Positions 39,216 to 50,700 of a DNA stretch of 64,000 nucleotides are shown here, piece by piece. The first letter of the stretch is position 1; each line of letters starts with the position of its first letter. Both the position numbers and the translations under genes were made by a program. This DNA is from Oreocharis arfaki (Eukaryota > Chordata > Aves > Passeriformes > Paramythiidae): NCBI GenBank assembly GCA_013398015.1, contig VZRR01010307.1:62001-126000 (forward strand), given 5' to 3'. A model generated the notes under the pieces. It searched no databases, was not told where the DNA came from, and saw only the letters and a program-made list of their open reading frames with translations.

Positions 39216-42003
39216 TCTTCTTGTCACTCAGAACAGACCTCCAACGTTGCACCTTGCCTTGGAGCAATAGGAGAGCCTGGCAGGTAAAGGAGAGCAAGGG
39301 ACAGTTCTGAAAACCTCAATCCTCTTTGGAGGGCATTGGGAATCTGACCAGGTAGAGAGATCATTTCAGGAGAAATGTGTATCTGAGGCAAGCAAATTTT
39401 TCCCTCCAGCCAGCACTTTTGCCCAGGAATTCTTCAGCATCTTTATACAGTGTGGTGTTACTGCATGGCAAAATGCTTCAGAAGACTGAATTAAAACCAA
39501 ACAGCCTCCCAGCTGGGATGGTCGTCATTAGGATGCAATTCTCAGCAACTGTGTGGGTTTCTTGGTAGCCTTGAAATCTCTAAAATTCTCATTAATCAGC
39601 ATCTTTGAAGGAATGGCTTAGCATGTAGCAACAATAAGAACATCTTCCCTTGATCCAGTGGGTCAAGCTGGATGTTACAGTGCATACGGACAGTGTGGGA
39701 TGCTGCTTTGCCTCTGGACTTGCAGTGATGGGGAAGGCTGATCTTCGGTGCTCTAACTGTGCAGATTGTGGATGGGGGGTTTCTGGTTGCCTTGCCTGAA
39801 ACCCTGTCATGACTGGGGATGCAATCCATTGGAAGATTTCAAGCCAGTGTTGCAGACCTGTCCCATGGGTCTGGAATTACTCTAATTGTCTGTTGCATAT
39901 CTTCTGATTCATATTTATTTGCTAAGAAAACATCAAGTCCTTGCCACACACAAGTGGTTTTCTGAGGATTTTAAACACAAGAGAGCCAGAGCGAATGGGA
40001 TTCAGCTGACTGTGGTGGCCAATATGTTTGTAAATAAATTTTCCGTGTACCCACTTGTTCTTCTGTAAGTGGGAATATCTTTCTTTTTCCACTCATTGCT
40101 CTTACCAGCCATCTTACTAACCTCGAGTCTGAACAGCCTGTACTGCCCTTTCTGCCCCCTCCCTGTAAAGTTCTCTTTGGGCTTCTCTTTGCTCTTTGCC
40201 AGGTCTTTCCCAATCCTATCACTCTGCTATCTCCTCTGGGGTGCTCAAGGGGCTGGGGATGCTGCTGGCTTCAGTGCTGGCACCAGGAGCTGTGTGCAGG
40301 GACGCTCCAGGCTTGCTCAGAATTTATGGAGAAGGCAGAGTTGAGCAATGTCTGTGATTAGTTGAAATTGTTATTTCTAGAGCTACATTTCTTTGCTTTA
40401 TCCACAGAAGAGTTCATCTGTTGTTCATTGGACTGGTCTCTCAGCTAACCTGTGGATTCGGGAATTGTGCTGTGTGCTGCCCACTCCATGCTCAGCTCTC
40501 ATCTCACCCTCCTTGGTGCTTGCATACTCTACATGCATGAAATGGTTGTGGTGACTGGTGGGGATAGAGGGAGAACAGGCTCTTCTTTCCCATCCTTCTG
40601 GTTGCCTTCTCAGAGTTATGAAAGCCCCTGGCACATTGTGCCATGCCCTGCCACCCCTGAGCCCACTGACTGATCCCAGCCTCCATCTCAGCATACACAT
40701 GAATTTCCACTCTTCGTGCTAAACTCTGCCAAAGCAAAATTCCTGAAGCAGAATAAAAAATGTGGAAGACTTTCAAACCCAGAGATTCTTGAACTGTCCC
40801 TCTTACCAAACAGCGGTCAATACTGTTCTCTTTATAAAATCTCTAGTATAATGTTTAATTCAGTAACTACAACTGGAAAGTCTTTCCAATTGTTTTAAAC
40901 TGCCAGGGATATTTTAATGTGCCTCAGATTTTGTGTTGGCATGCTCCAGAGCTAAGTGCCATCCATCTTTCAGAGAACAGCAAAATTTAGCCTTGTATAA
41001 AAAGAAGAATAATGGGAAAGAATCCCAAAGGACGTACTTGTCCCTTGAACCCCACCATCATTTGTGGTTTCACAGACACCTTCTGCATTTTGAAACTGTT
41101 TGTCTCTCTCTGTGCAGGGTATGAGATCAGTACAAGCAGCTAAAAGCTTTAATTTCTGTGCAGAGCTTCAGCTGAGAGTAGGACTGGGAGCAGATCCTCA
41201 CTGGGGGCCACCCAGCCATGCATCATCTGGCTGTATTCACTCTCTAAATGAGTTCAAGCCTCTGCAACCAAGGATGTAAAAGGCTGAGAAATCCCAAATA
41301 TCTTCTGATTTAATCTTTGTGCCAGGGCTACGTGGCCTCTGTCTCTGACTACTGGCTGCTGTTTGTCTGTCCCACACCCACCAAGGCGCCCACCCCAGTG
41401 AGACCCCCCCCACCAACACTGCTGCCAGGTGTGAGGGGACAGAGCATGGGGCTTTGCTGCCTTGGTAGCCTCACTCCAACTACACAAGGATCATAAATGG
41501 AAGAAGCTGATTCTCAGCATCCTTGCACCTTTTTTTCTTTTTTTTCCCATTATTTCCTCTTGCTGAGCTCAAGTGGCACATGAGTGCTGAGCATGTGCAT
41601 CTCTGCACTGGGCAGAGGGGGAGAAGGAGCAGGGAGAGCATCTTATAAATCTAGTTCTGCTCTATTAAGATTCATTCTGGTACTACAATGGCTTTTTCTA
41701 TTGAAGTGCTTGGTGAAAGCCTTGCCTAATGATCTGTTAGCTGGGGAAAGGTTAAATTCCTATGTGATTTTCTTTGTTTGATGAAGAAAAAACAGTGCAA
41801 TTATCCAGAATTCAAAGTGAGTTTTAGCCAGCTGTTAATAATACTGCGATTCCTCATGTTCTCATTACTCAAAAGTAATGTTGCCATCCCTAGTCATGGC
41901 AGTAAAATATTTATAGCATTTTCTTCTGGCCTTATTTGTACATATGGAAGACTGGACATCACTCAAAGTCTTCTAAATGGGCTTCTTTTTGTGCTTTAGC
42001 CAT
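39216..42003. other. Intronic sequence, no gene seen
   Basis: The first 130 bp may hold further, very decayed array units. The remainder is non-repetitive intron without recognisable exons. Confidence 0.5.
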
Positions 42004-42640
42004 CCATAGAATCATTTGGGTTGAAAAAGACCTCTAAGATCATTCAGTCCAACCATTATCCTAATACTGCCAACTCCATCACTAAACTATGTCCCTAAGT
42101 GCCATACCTACACATCTTTTAAATATCTCCAGGGGTAGTGACTCAACCACTTCCCTGGACAACCTGTTCCAATGCTTGATAATGCTTTCAGTGAAGAAAT
42201 TTTTCCTTGTATCTGATCTAAACGTTCCCTGGCACAACTTAAGGCTCTTTCCTCTTGTCCTTTCCCTTGTTGATTGGAAGAAGAAGCCAACCCCCACCTC
42301 GCTACAACCTCCTCTCAGGCAGATGTAGAGAGTGATGAGGTCTCCCCTGAGCCTCCTTTTCTCTAGGCTAGGTACCCCCAGCTCCTTCATCTGCTCCTCA
42401 CAAGACTTGTGCTCCAGACCCTTAAACAGCTTTTTTGTCCCTCTCTGGACACGCCAGCACCTCAACATCTTTCTTATAGTGTGGGGCTCAAAACTGAGCA
42501 CAGCACTCAAGGTGCAGCCTCACCAGTGCCGACTGCAGAGGGGTGATCACTGCCCTGGTCCTGCTGGCCACACAGCTGCTGATACAAGCCAGGATGCCAT
42601 TGGTCTCCTTGGCCACTTGAGCATGCTGCTGTCATACACT
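42004..42640 (-). mobile_element. CR1 LINE fragment with ORF2 C-terminal coding region, antisense to HPSE2
   Basis: The longest young CR1 piece here. From the 3' tail (ccatagaatcatttgggttg) it runs through the short 3' UTR into the ORF2 C-terminal region, which is open on the minus strand for 142 codons (42510 down to 42082). Diagnostic peptide pieces are EKRRLRGDLITLYICLRGGC, FRSDTRKNFFTESIIKHWNR, REVVESLPLEIFKR and GMALRDIV, typical of the end of the CR1 reverse-transcriptase protein. The plus strand shows the usual 'caccagtgccgactgcagag' and 'ctgctggccacacagctgct' text. It is 5'-truncated at about 42640 and cannot be autonomous, as the endonuclease and RT core are absent. Confidence 0.93.
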
Positions 42641-45575
42641 GCATGACAGTATTCTTGTCATCGAGCTGCAACTGTCTGCAATGATGTCCAGTTGTTAAGG
42701 TGATCCTCTCAGAAGTGAGAGACATGCCCTTTAACCACTAATGGCTGGGTAGCTTGTGCAAACTGATCATCCAGACTCTAGCAGGGTCACTGGGCTGGTG
42801 CTTCCAAGTTTGCACTATCCCAAGACAGTTGCTGAGAATGAAGGAGGAAAGTGGATTTGGTACCTGATACTCTTGATATCAAGAGTGGCTGTTTTAACAA
42901 TCTGGTTTGATGCAGAGATAGGTTTATTAGTACTTTTCTCTTCTTTGTAGCTTCGTTGCAGGCTGTAGGTTGGTCTGTCCTGGGAGACCACTGGAAACGT
43001 GCAGGACCAAACCCCAGACATCTGTGTGTTTCTCCTAGCTCACTCCCCTGATTGCTGAGGTTTCCAGCTTGGAAAGTCGTGGCAGAACACGAAATACACG
43101 TGGCATCTCTGCGTCCAGGCGCACGGAAACAAAATAAGTGTCATGGGGAAAATATAATTTCACAGTGGCAGGCCCTGCACTGGGATAAACAGACGTCTTG
43201 TTTCCTCTCATGGATGCATGGAAAATCAATTCCCAGTCTTCTGCAGTGGCTCCTGAACATGAACCAAACCCCCTTTTGTAGTTCAGTTGTTTTGTGCCAG
43301 TGAAAAGATTTCATTTCTAGCAGGGGAACTGCAGGTAACACCTTTTTTGCTATCCTGATTTGTCGTTTGGGTGTCTATCTTCTCCTCTTTATAGGAGTCT
43401 CATTTCAAGTGCAGCTTTTTGCCTGGGAGTCTGAAGTAAATTAGTAATAAGTAACTGTATCTGCCTTTAATTCACTAAACATTCAGAAAAACAGCTAATG
43501 TGCCTGAACCAGTGGGATGAATACATCAGATTAATCTAATTCAGCTACTTTTCACTCAAACAACCAGTAGCATTTCAAAAAAGGTTGTGAAAGGGATTAA
43601 GAATTTTTCTTCCACATTTTGCATTCTTCTTCTTTCCGTAACTTTTCTGTGTTGCATTAAATGTTAGTTATTCAGTTAGCTTATTTCCTGGACCCTCCTT
43701 AAAATTTTACTTTTAAAATAAGTTTATTCTTCTCAGACCTCAGAGCTGGATCTGTATTCACTGAGACTTTCAGTGACCAGGAAAGGCAACAGAACAAACG
43801 CAGACATACGGTGAACAGCTTATCCCACCTGGAGGGAGCAGCTCCCACTTGTCACTGTTTCACCTGCACCTCAGGCAGGCAGCATGGCTGCAGGAAATCT
43901 TGGAGCATCATTCCTGGGCTTAGAGCAATTCCCTGAGTGTGCGGTGGCCTTCCCTCCAACCCTTCACCTCCCTTGGCAAAGGTGGCGCATGCTATCACCC
44001 TGCTACCATGGCAAGTCTGAGGTATCCTCTGCTCCTTTATGCCCCACTTTTTTGGGAAATGTGCAAGTAACCCCAGAGCAGGCTGCCTAACCCTTCACTG
44101 CAACAACAAATTACTGAAAGCTGACCTAGGTGTGCATATTTCTCACTGTAGCTCAGTCTAGATCAGGGTTACCTCCGTTTCTGGAGAGAATATCATGTGC
44201 AATCCTTTGTGTACGAAGCCTCAGACCCCATCAAGGTATAAGACCTAAATGGCTGCTTTGCTGCCCGCAAGCCCTGCTCTCCTGTCAGTAGATTGCTTCA
44301 GTGTGATTTGTTCTTGGCACTTTCCTGTGGTTGCTGATCATCTCCTTATATTTTGTAAGTGCTGACAAGCAACTTGGTTATTTGTCCAAGTATTTTTCTG
44401 GGACCTGAAGCCAGTCTGCCTACTCTGTAATTCCCAAGCATCTCCTTCCCCTCTTCTGAAAGTGGAGCCTATGGTCTGCCCTCCCTGGCCCCCTGTAGCC
44501 TCCCTATCCCTGGTGGCTCTTCACAGTTAAGTGGTTGCATCTCCAAGGCTGCTTCAGGAAGCTTGCTGAGTGTCCTGGGATGCAGTTCAACAGGCAGGGA
44601 TGATTGAAAACACCACAGTTATCTAAATGCTCTTTAACCAAATCTCCTCTGACTGTCACGTGGGTTTGTATCCTGCTAACACTGGCATTAGCTTCATCAG
44701 CAGTTTGATTGCTGTTGAGTTTTTAGGGAGGTTTTCAGAAAAAAAAGACATTAAGTGTTCTGTCTCTCTACCCTGTGCTAATGTCACACCTCCCTAAACA
44801 GTGGGTCAGCTCTTTCTTTTGTCTCTCCTGTTGCTGCTGGCTAGTGCTTCCACTGCTCATCGAGGCCACAGTATGGGAAGATGCCGCTCAGAGAGTTTTG
44901 GGGCCAGCAGATAGGACATGGACCCCAGAAAGCCCCCAGCAGCCTGGGAGGGTCTGCTGGGCAGCAGAGTTTGGCCAGGCTGTCACTAGGCAGGGAGCCC
45001 CTCTCTCCCCAGGCTCAGGGGGTGACACAAAGCTCCACTCTTTGTGTGCAGGACAGATGTCAGCCAGGTGCATGATGCATGAAGGCTCTACTTGATCATT
45101 GCTGGGGCTGGGTTACTGCACTGGGGCTGCCGAGCAGAGACCAGGCTGTTGTGGGGTGCAGGAGAGGTGGCAGCTCTAGGGTGGTGACTTCCTTGTCTGC
45201 TCCCCAGGCACTGCAGGGATCTGCTCTGAAAGAGATGCAAGGCAGAATAAGCGCAGGAAAGGACAAACTTTCCTTGCCAAGAGCAGATGAAAAGCGATGT
45301 TATAAAGTCACTTGTCTCTGGTAACATGGCCCCAGCTTTGACACAGAGGTGGAGGGCATCCAAGTTTCATGCTGGAAGAAGATGAACCCACACCTGGAAT
45401 CCTATCTGGGTTTCAAAGGTCAGGTGCCTTTCTGCAGTTGCAGATGTCGTGGGGATGGCATTTGACCCTGGTTCATCCTACATAGAAGGCAAGGTATGAT
45501 GGACAGCAGGATCATTTGAACCCCCCTGGAACTAGCTTTCCTTTGAATTACAAACTGTTTTTTGTTTCTTCCCAG
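42641..45575. other. Intronic sequence, no gene seen
   Basis: Moderately AT-rich around 43430-43740, GC-richer from 44770. No exon was recognised before the HPSE2 acceptor at 45575. Confidence 0.5.
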
Positions 45576-45749
45576 CCAGGTCTCTAGACAAACTCTATAA
45601 CTTTGCTGACTGCTCTGGCCTTCACCTGATCTTTGCACTGAATGCTTTGCGCCGAAATCCCAACAACTCCTGGAACAGCTCCAATGCCCTCAGCCTGCTG
45701 AAGTACAGTGCCAGTAAGAAGTACAACATCTCCTGGGAGCTGGGCAACG
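45576..45749 (+). CDS. HPSE2: HPSE2 (heparanase-2) internal coding exon, 174 nt
   Basis: Heparanase-2 is a secreted, heparan-sulfate-binding relative of heparanase (glycoside hydrolase family 79) reported to lack heparan-sulfate-cleaving activity and to antagonise heparanase; human loss of function causes urofacial syndrome (established knowledge). The exon has an acceptor (ttcttcccag) at 45566-45575 and a donor (gtgagt) at 45750. It starts two bases into a codon and ends one base into one, giving 57 whole codons. The translation runs RSLDKLYNFADCSGLHLIFA..., then NALRRNPNNSW and SASKKYNISWELGN, which I recognise as HPSE2 rather than HPSE. Three N-glycosylation sequons are visible (NNS, NSS, NIS). 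The terminal G supplies the first base of the Glu codon that corresponds to the heparanase proton donor. By length and phase it fits the exon absent from the human 534-residue isoform; this exon number (4) is from memory. Confidence 0.96.
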
Positions 45750-46310
45750 GTGAGTGTGGGAACAGGAGAGCCACGGGAATGGAGCTTGCTGTAGCAGAAA
45801 GATACTCAGTTTTGGGAGAGGACACTTGTAGCTCCCAGGATGCTTTCCCAGTGTATTTTCAGAGGGATTTAAAGGCCCCTGCTGTACGGCAGCACCATCT
45901 CTAAGACTTGGTGTGAGTTAGTCTCTTAGCAGGACATTTCTCTAGGTTGGTATTAAGCACATTAAATGTTTCTTCCCTGCATGCTGGGCTCAGCTGGTCC
46001 TGGGGGGCCAAACCAGCTACTGTAGGGACTTGTATGGTGGCTACAGTGCCAGGGGAAGTGGGCAACCCCACAGGGACAGGAGCGAGACACTGAGGTACAG
46101 GTCCTTCACCCAGCACACAGAAAAAGGGGCACAGGAGAGCAGGCAGTGGCTGTCATCCACTCCTCAAAGGCTCCTTCAGTTGCTCTTCAGAGCTGCCTGA
46201 GTCCTCTGCAGAGCTCGAGCTGTGTGACAGGGTGAGATGTGTGTCTCTCTGAAAGCGCATAGGAGGAAGCAGAGCTGACAAGTTTTGGCTGTCTATTTTT
46301 ATTTTCTCAG
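45750..46310 (+). other. HPSE2: HPSE2 intron, 561 bp
   Basis: This short phase-1 intron lies between the 174-nt and 172-nt exons, with GT at 45750 and AG at 46309-46310. The upstream exon's frame stays open into the intron for about 50 codons, to a TAA at 45902-45904, so a transcript retaining this intron would encode an extended, truncated protein. I see no repeat or regulatory motif in it. Confidence 0.93.
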
Positions 46311-46482
46311 AGCCCAATAACTATCGGACCTTGATCGGCCGCTCGGTGAATGGCAGCCAGCTGGGAAAGGACTACACTCAACTCAGAAGCTTGCTGCAGC
46401 TTATCCGCACTTATTCCAGAGCACACCTCTATGGGCCAAACATTGGAAGGCCCAGAAAGAATGTCATTGCTTTCCTGGAAGG
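46311..46482 (+). CDS. HPSE2: HPSE2 (heparanase-2) internal coding exon, 172 nt
   Basis: This is the next coding exon, only 561 bp downstream. The acceptor is a good pyrimidine tract ending in attttctcag at 46301-46310, and the donor is gtaggt at 46483. It opens with AG, completing Glu with the G of the previous exon, and continues PNNYRTLIGRSVNGSQLGKD, then YSRAHLYGPNIGRPRKNVIA and FLEG. The first residue, Glu before Pro-Asn-Asn, aligns with the acid/base Glu of heparanase (Glu225 in human HPSE, from family knowledge). HPSE2 keeps it although it is regarded as non-catalytic. One further sequon (NGS) is present. The exon ends with GG, two bases of a Gly codon finished in the exon at 57207. 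If the intron were retained, the frame would meet TAG at 46484-46486 directly in the donor. The spliced frame has no stops or shifts. Confidence 0.96.
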
Positions 46483-47474
46483 GTAGGTTATGTTGCTTTG
46501 ATGAAAAAGAGCTCAGAAACCGCCCCTGACACCAATGGCGTTTGCAGCAGGAAGGCTTGTTCTTTGGCTTCCCAAAGTCCAACAGCCTCCAGGATGGTGA
46601 GGCTCTGTGTGGCTGGGCCACGACAGAACCAGAGGCTTTGGCACATGGTCATCTGTACTGCTAAAGTTCTGCAGAGGTCCCTGGTGGGATTCTGGGATGG
46701 ACCAATTAACACTCTCCCAAGAATTTCCAGTGTTTCCCAATTACAGGCAGACTGAGGTGTCCACCTTGTTGGGATGTCAACCCAATGCAGAGGTGTGGAT
46801 GCAGGCTGCTGCATGCCCGTGGGCTGCAGGGTCAGGATGTGGGTCCTGGCACCACTTACCAGTGCAGACGCTATTATCGCTGAATCCTCCTGGACAAATT
46901 GCTTTGCTCTTCCCATTTGGTGACTTCTTCTCCCAGTGCTTTTTCCATCTGTGCAGAGGAAGAACCTGTAACAACTTTCTTCACTGGCCAAGCTCTTTTC
47001 TCCCTCCTAAAGGAATTGGCATGTCTCTAGCTTGGGAAGGCCAGAGGTGGAGAAGGAATGGTGACAGAGAGGGATGCAGACACCTGGAGGTGACATTGGA
47101 CAGCTACAGGAATCGGGGAGGTGTGGGAGCCTGCTGGCAGCAGGAGTTGGGACTGTGTGGCTTGAAGACCATGCAGAAGAAGGGAAATTCCCTGCAGGAC
47201 TGTAAACAGAAACTCCAGTGCAGAAGGCTGGGCAGGGGGAGGTGTGGAAGGGACTCTGCTGGGAGCAAAGCTGGGTCTAGCATTCATTAACATCTGCAGG
47301 AATGATCTGGCAGAAACAATAAACAGCACACTGATGCAGTCCCCAGCGAGGCGGGGAGGGAGCCAGGGCCAGATTCTCAGCCCTGCTGCAGCAGCACAAA
47401 GAGACCATAAAGCTGGTTGAACCAGCTGCAACACCAGTATCTCTCCCACTGATGAAAGTGGGGGAACAGTCCCT

Positions 47475-47745
47475 GCGCCCACCCCACGGCTGCTGCCAAT
47501 GCCACGCGAGAGCATCGCCTGACGGAGCCCCGCGTTCGGTACCGCGCGTGAGAGCGGCGCAGGGGGAGTTACAAAATGTTGTAGTAGCCTTGATCAGCAG
47601 GAAATCTATTAGCGCCAGGAGGAGCAGGCTGAGTAAGGAAAACAATGGGGATGAGAGCCAAGAAGCTATTAGAGAAAGGGAAGTCCTACTGCTGTGTTTG
47701 CCCTTCGTGCGCCGCAGCCGGGTCCCAGGGAAGAAGGGTCGGAGG
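47475..47745. promoter_or_regulatory. Intragenic CpG-dense patch
   Basis: Between 47476 and 47559 there are 14 CpG dinucleotides, including cgcg runs, in otherwise CpG-poor intron. Six more lie in 47706-47761. It begins about 1 kb after the 172-nt exon. Such orphan CpG clusters can mark alternative promoters or enhancers, but no TATA or initiator arrangement or first exon is evident. The frame-rich sequence upstream (46607-47290) shows no protein features. Confidence 0.4.
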
Positions 47746-47761
47746 AGCCAAGTGTCACGGC

Positions 47762-50700
47762 CAGGGTGGTCCAGCAGCTAAATGTTGCTGGGCTGTGTTT
47801 TGACTGACAGCAACCCTGGGAGCAAGGCTGCAGTGTACACTCTGGTGGAGATAATGGCAGACACTCCATCTCAAATGAAAGGGAAGGTATGTAAGAGCGG
47901 CAGCCCTGGTGACGGGATAGTGGGGGCTCTCCATAAACCCCCCAACTGGCACGGAAAAGCTGTGATGAGCATGCCTGCTCTGCAAGCTATGTGTTCTTTT
48001 CTCTGCTGCCATCCCTGCCTTCCAGGATGACTCTGTTCCACTGGTGCTCAAAGAGTTTTGTCTCTCCCATGGAGAAACCTTGTGTCCTGCACTCCAAATC
48101 CTGGTCTCTGCAGCTCACAGCAAGCGGCACGTGCCTGCATGGCCTTACAGCCCACGGGGTCCTGTGGGAAAAGAGCTGCTTGTCTTTCCACATAAAGACC
48201 CCATTATTACCAGGCTGGGCGTAAAGAGGAGGGGGACAAGTCTGATTACACAAAGACAAAGGGCTAAACGCTCATTTGCAGTATTTGGACATGGAGTTGC
48301 AAAAGGATAAACAAACAAACCCCAGAGCCTAAGCTCTTTGACAGCGTGAGCTTTATTCCCAGTAGCTCCCTAAGGTCTCTTCAATGTGTGGGTTAGTGCT
48401 ACCGAGAGCTCTGTCTTCTGCAGCAGCATCCAGAACTGGTCAGCAGGATGTGGCTCAGCATGTGCCTGGTGCTGTCACAGGCAGGACAAGCCTCTTAGGG
48501 TCCTGAATGAGCCACACACAGTCAGCAAGCGGGAGAGGGGAGAGGGAATTTAGGAAGGTTCTCTCAAAGGCAAATCTGCCGTCTGCCTTGCTAGACCACA
48601 AGTGGTCCATGTAGTGTTCACAGTAGGATGAAGGCTCCTGAGTTAAGTGTGTGCAGCTCATAGTCCTGATGATGTGAAATCTGCAGTTTTTCTCTTCTTA
48701 AAAAAAAAAAAACGTGATGAACCACAGAAGTCAACCAGGTAGGAGGAGATATGTCAAGAAGATTATGCATCAAGAGTTAACTAGGGCTGGAGGGATGAGA
48801 TGACACCCCCAGTGAGAAGATGGGTGGATGAGTCTGCCAGGCAAGCGTTGCCTTGTTACACAAAGTGAAGAAGTGAGTTTTGGGAGGGGAAGTAATGGAA
48901 ATGAGCTGAAATGGGAGAGGAGACCTCAGAGAAGCCCAGGGAGTGTTCTCCAATAGTAGAAGCTGGCATTAGATGTTCTCCAGGTAAAGCCTCTGGAGAT
49001 ACCTGAGGTACCAAAACACTCAGAGAAAAGTCTCACTGTGAAGTATTTACTAGAATAACATTTTCCTGTTCCATGCTCTGTGTTCCAAACATTGTAGTTT
49101 ATTTTTAGCCGTTATCTCAAGCAGCCAATCTAAACTTACTCTTTGTGGTTAAATTTTGTCCTGAAATAATGGCAGTGTCAGCATGAGTTGGGCATTTGTC
49201 TCTGCTGAACACCAGGCTCTGTCTGTCTCAGTGGTGGAGATGGACACCTCCAGGGCTCTTCTGACTAAATCCTTATGCCTGTCCTTCAGGGCAGGGTGGG
49301 ACTGAACTCCTCCTGAGGTGCCACCTTTCTCTGGGGTCTGCTACAATAATGGGCAGTTTGGGCACCCAAAGGGTTGCAGCATTCAGGAGGGTGTGCACGC
49401 TGTCCACTGCAGAGGCTGTCCTTAGGCAGGTGGCACCGAGCTGTGCTGGGTGACAGCCGTGCACTTCCCAATGGTGGAGATGGGATACAGTGAGGGGAGG
49501 AGAGCCTGAAGCACAGAAGCGTGGGCTTTGCACACCCTTCAGTGCTGAGTTATTGCCCCTGAGCTCCTCCACCACCCTGCACGGAGCAATGGCTCAGAGC
49601 AGCCCCAGCCATCGGGGTCACTCGGGGCTGGCAGGTCCCGGAGCCGGAACGCTCCGCAAGGACGGGCTCTGCAGTGGAGCGCTGCTCCGATGGCTGGGCC
49701 TGCTGTGCACGAGGCTACAAATGGTGTCTTGTGGATGCACAGGTGCAAGAGGGAATTTCTCCAGACACAACCAACAGTTGAGTTTGATGAGGTGTTAATT
49801 AGACCATTCATGCAGCCTGAGCTGTTGCAGAGCAGACCATGTTAGCTACCTACTGCGTCTGCGGGTACAGGAATCCCAGGACTGCTCAGAATTTGCTCGG
49901 GGAAAAAATTATGGGATTCTAAGGAATTAACATAGATTTTAACAGCAGATCAGGAATCAGACACAAAGGTTAATGCATGGCTGGATAGCCCATTCGGTGC
50001 TGGAAAAGAAGAAATATGAAGGAAAGCTATCAGGCAGGAGAGACGCTAAAATGTGTTAAAGCTCAGAATATGTGGTACAAAACTTAGACTCGCATGCCTG
50101 GGTGGATTTGGCTCTGGGCTCTCATGACCCATTGTTCCTCAGCTGGTGTAGCCCAGTTTTTGCCACTAGACACTCACAAGCTTCAGTGTGTTACCTCACC
50201 ATGGCAGGAGCTGCAGCAATGCCAGGAGGGTAAGGGCTGGCAGGCACTTTTGCCCATGCTAGACTGCCTGTTGTTGATGCTCTGTGGCCAGTTTAGGTCC
50301 TGAGACTGCTGAGTCACCAGAGAAGTGAAAATATTTCTTGTCTGGAGCTACACTCTTTCCCTATTCCTCATCCCACAGATCTCAAAGCCACCAGATCTTG
50401 TGCCTCCTTGGCTTTTTCTCTGCCCTCTCTCCAGCCTCCTTGGCCCCTTTTTGCTACTGCAGTCACCACTGTGCATCCACCTTCTGGTCACAGAGCCACA
50501 GCTTCTCCAGCCAGGTGGCAGAAGTAGATGAAGAGGCTCCCAGTTGTCAGTCTCCCCCCTGCAAGGCACGAGAGTTTCTCACCCTTAATGACTGTACTGC
50601 CTCCTGCTCCTGGTTTGTAATGCCTGTGGAGATTTAGCCACCTGCCTAGTTCTCTGTGTCTCCTTTTGGTGATGTCATTCACAGTGGTCTGAAAGGAGCC

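Larger units (their letters stand above)
1..45575 (+). other. HPSE2: HPSE2 intron upstream of the 174-nt exon (5' part beyond the window)
   Basis: The interval ends at the acceptor of the first recognised exon and contains no other exon I could identify. I looked by eye for the preceding HPSE2 exon (the segment ending just before Ala-Arg-Ser-Leu-Asp) and saw no match with flanking splice sites, so the intron is probably at least 45.6 kb long. Its contents are listed separately: CR1 and CR1/L3 fragments, a MIR-like fragment, simple repeats, a G-rich hexamer array and a decayed minisatellite. Visual search can miss a diverged short exon. Confidence 0.8.

Noticed and set aside
45647..45904. Single 85-codon frame spanning the HPSE2 exon and following intron
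   Set aside because: The coding part ends at the consensus donor at 45750; the tail is intron and joins correctly to 46311 when spliced.
46170..46240. Possible second MIR ('gagctgtgtgacagggtgag')
   Set aside because: A single short motif without the rest of the SINE body; it is too weak and lies close to an exon.
46607..47290. Longest open frame in the window (227 codons, plus strand), in the same frame register as the exon before it
   Set aside because: It lies wholly in the intron, is separated from the exon by TAG at 46484, and its translation has a low-complexity composition without domain, signal or family resemblance. Chance frame in GC-richer intron.
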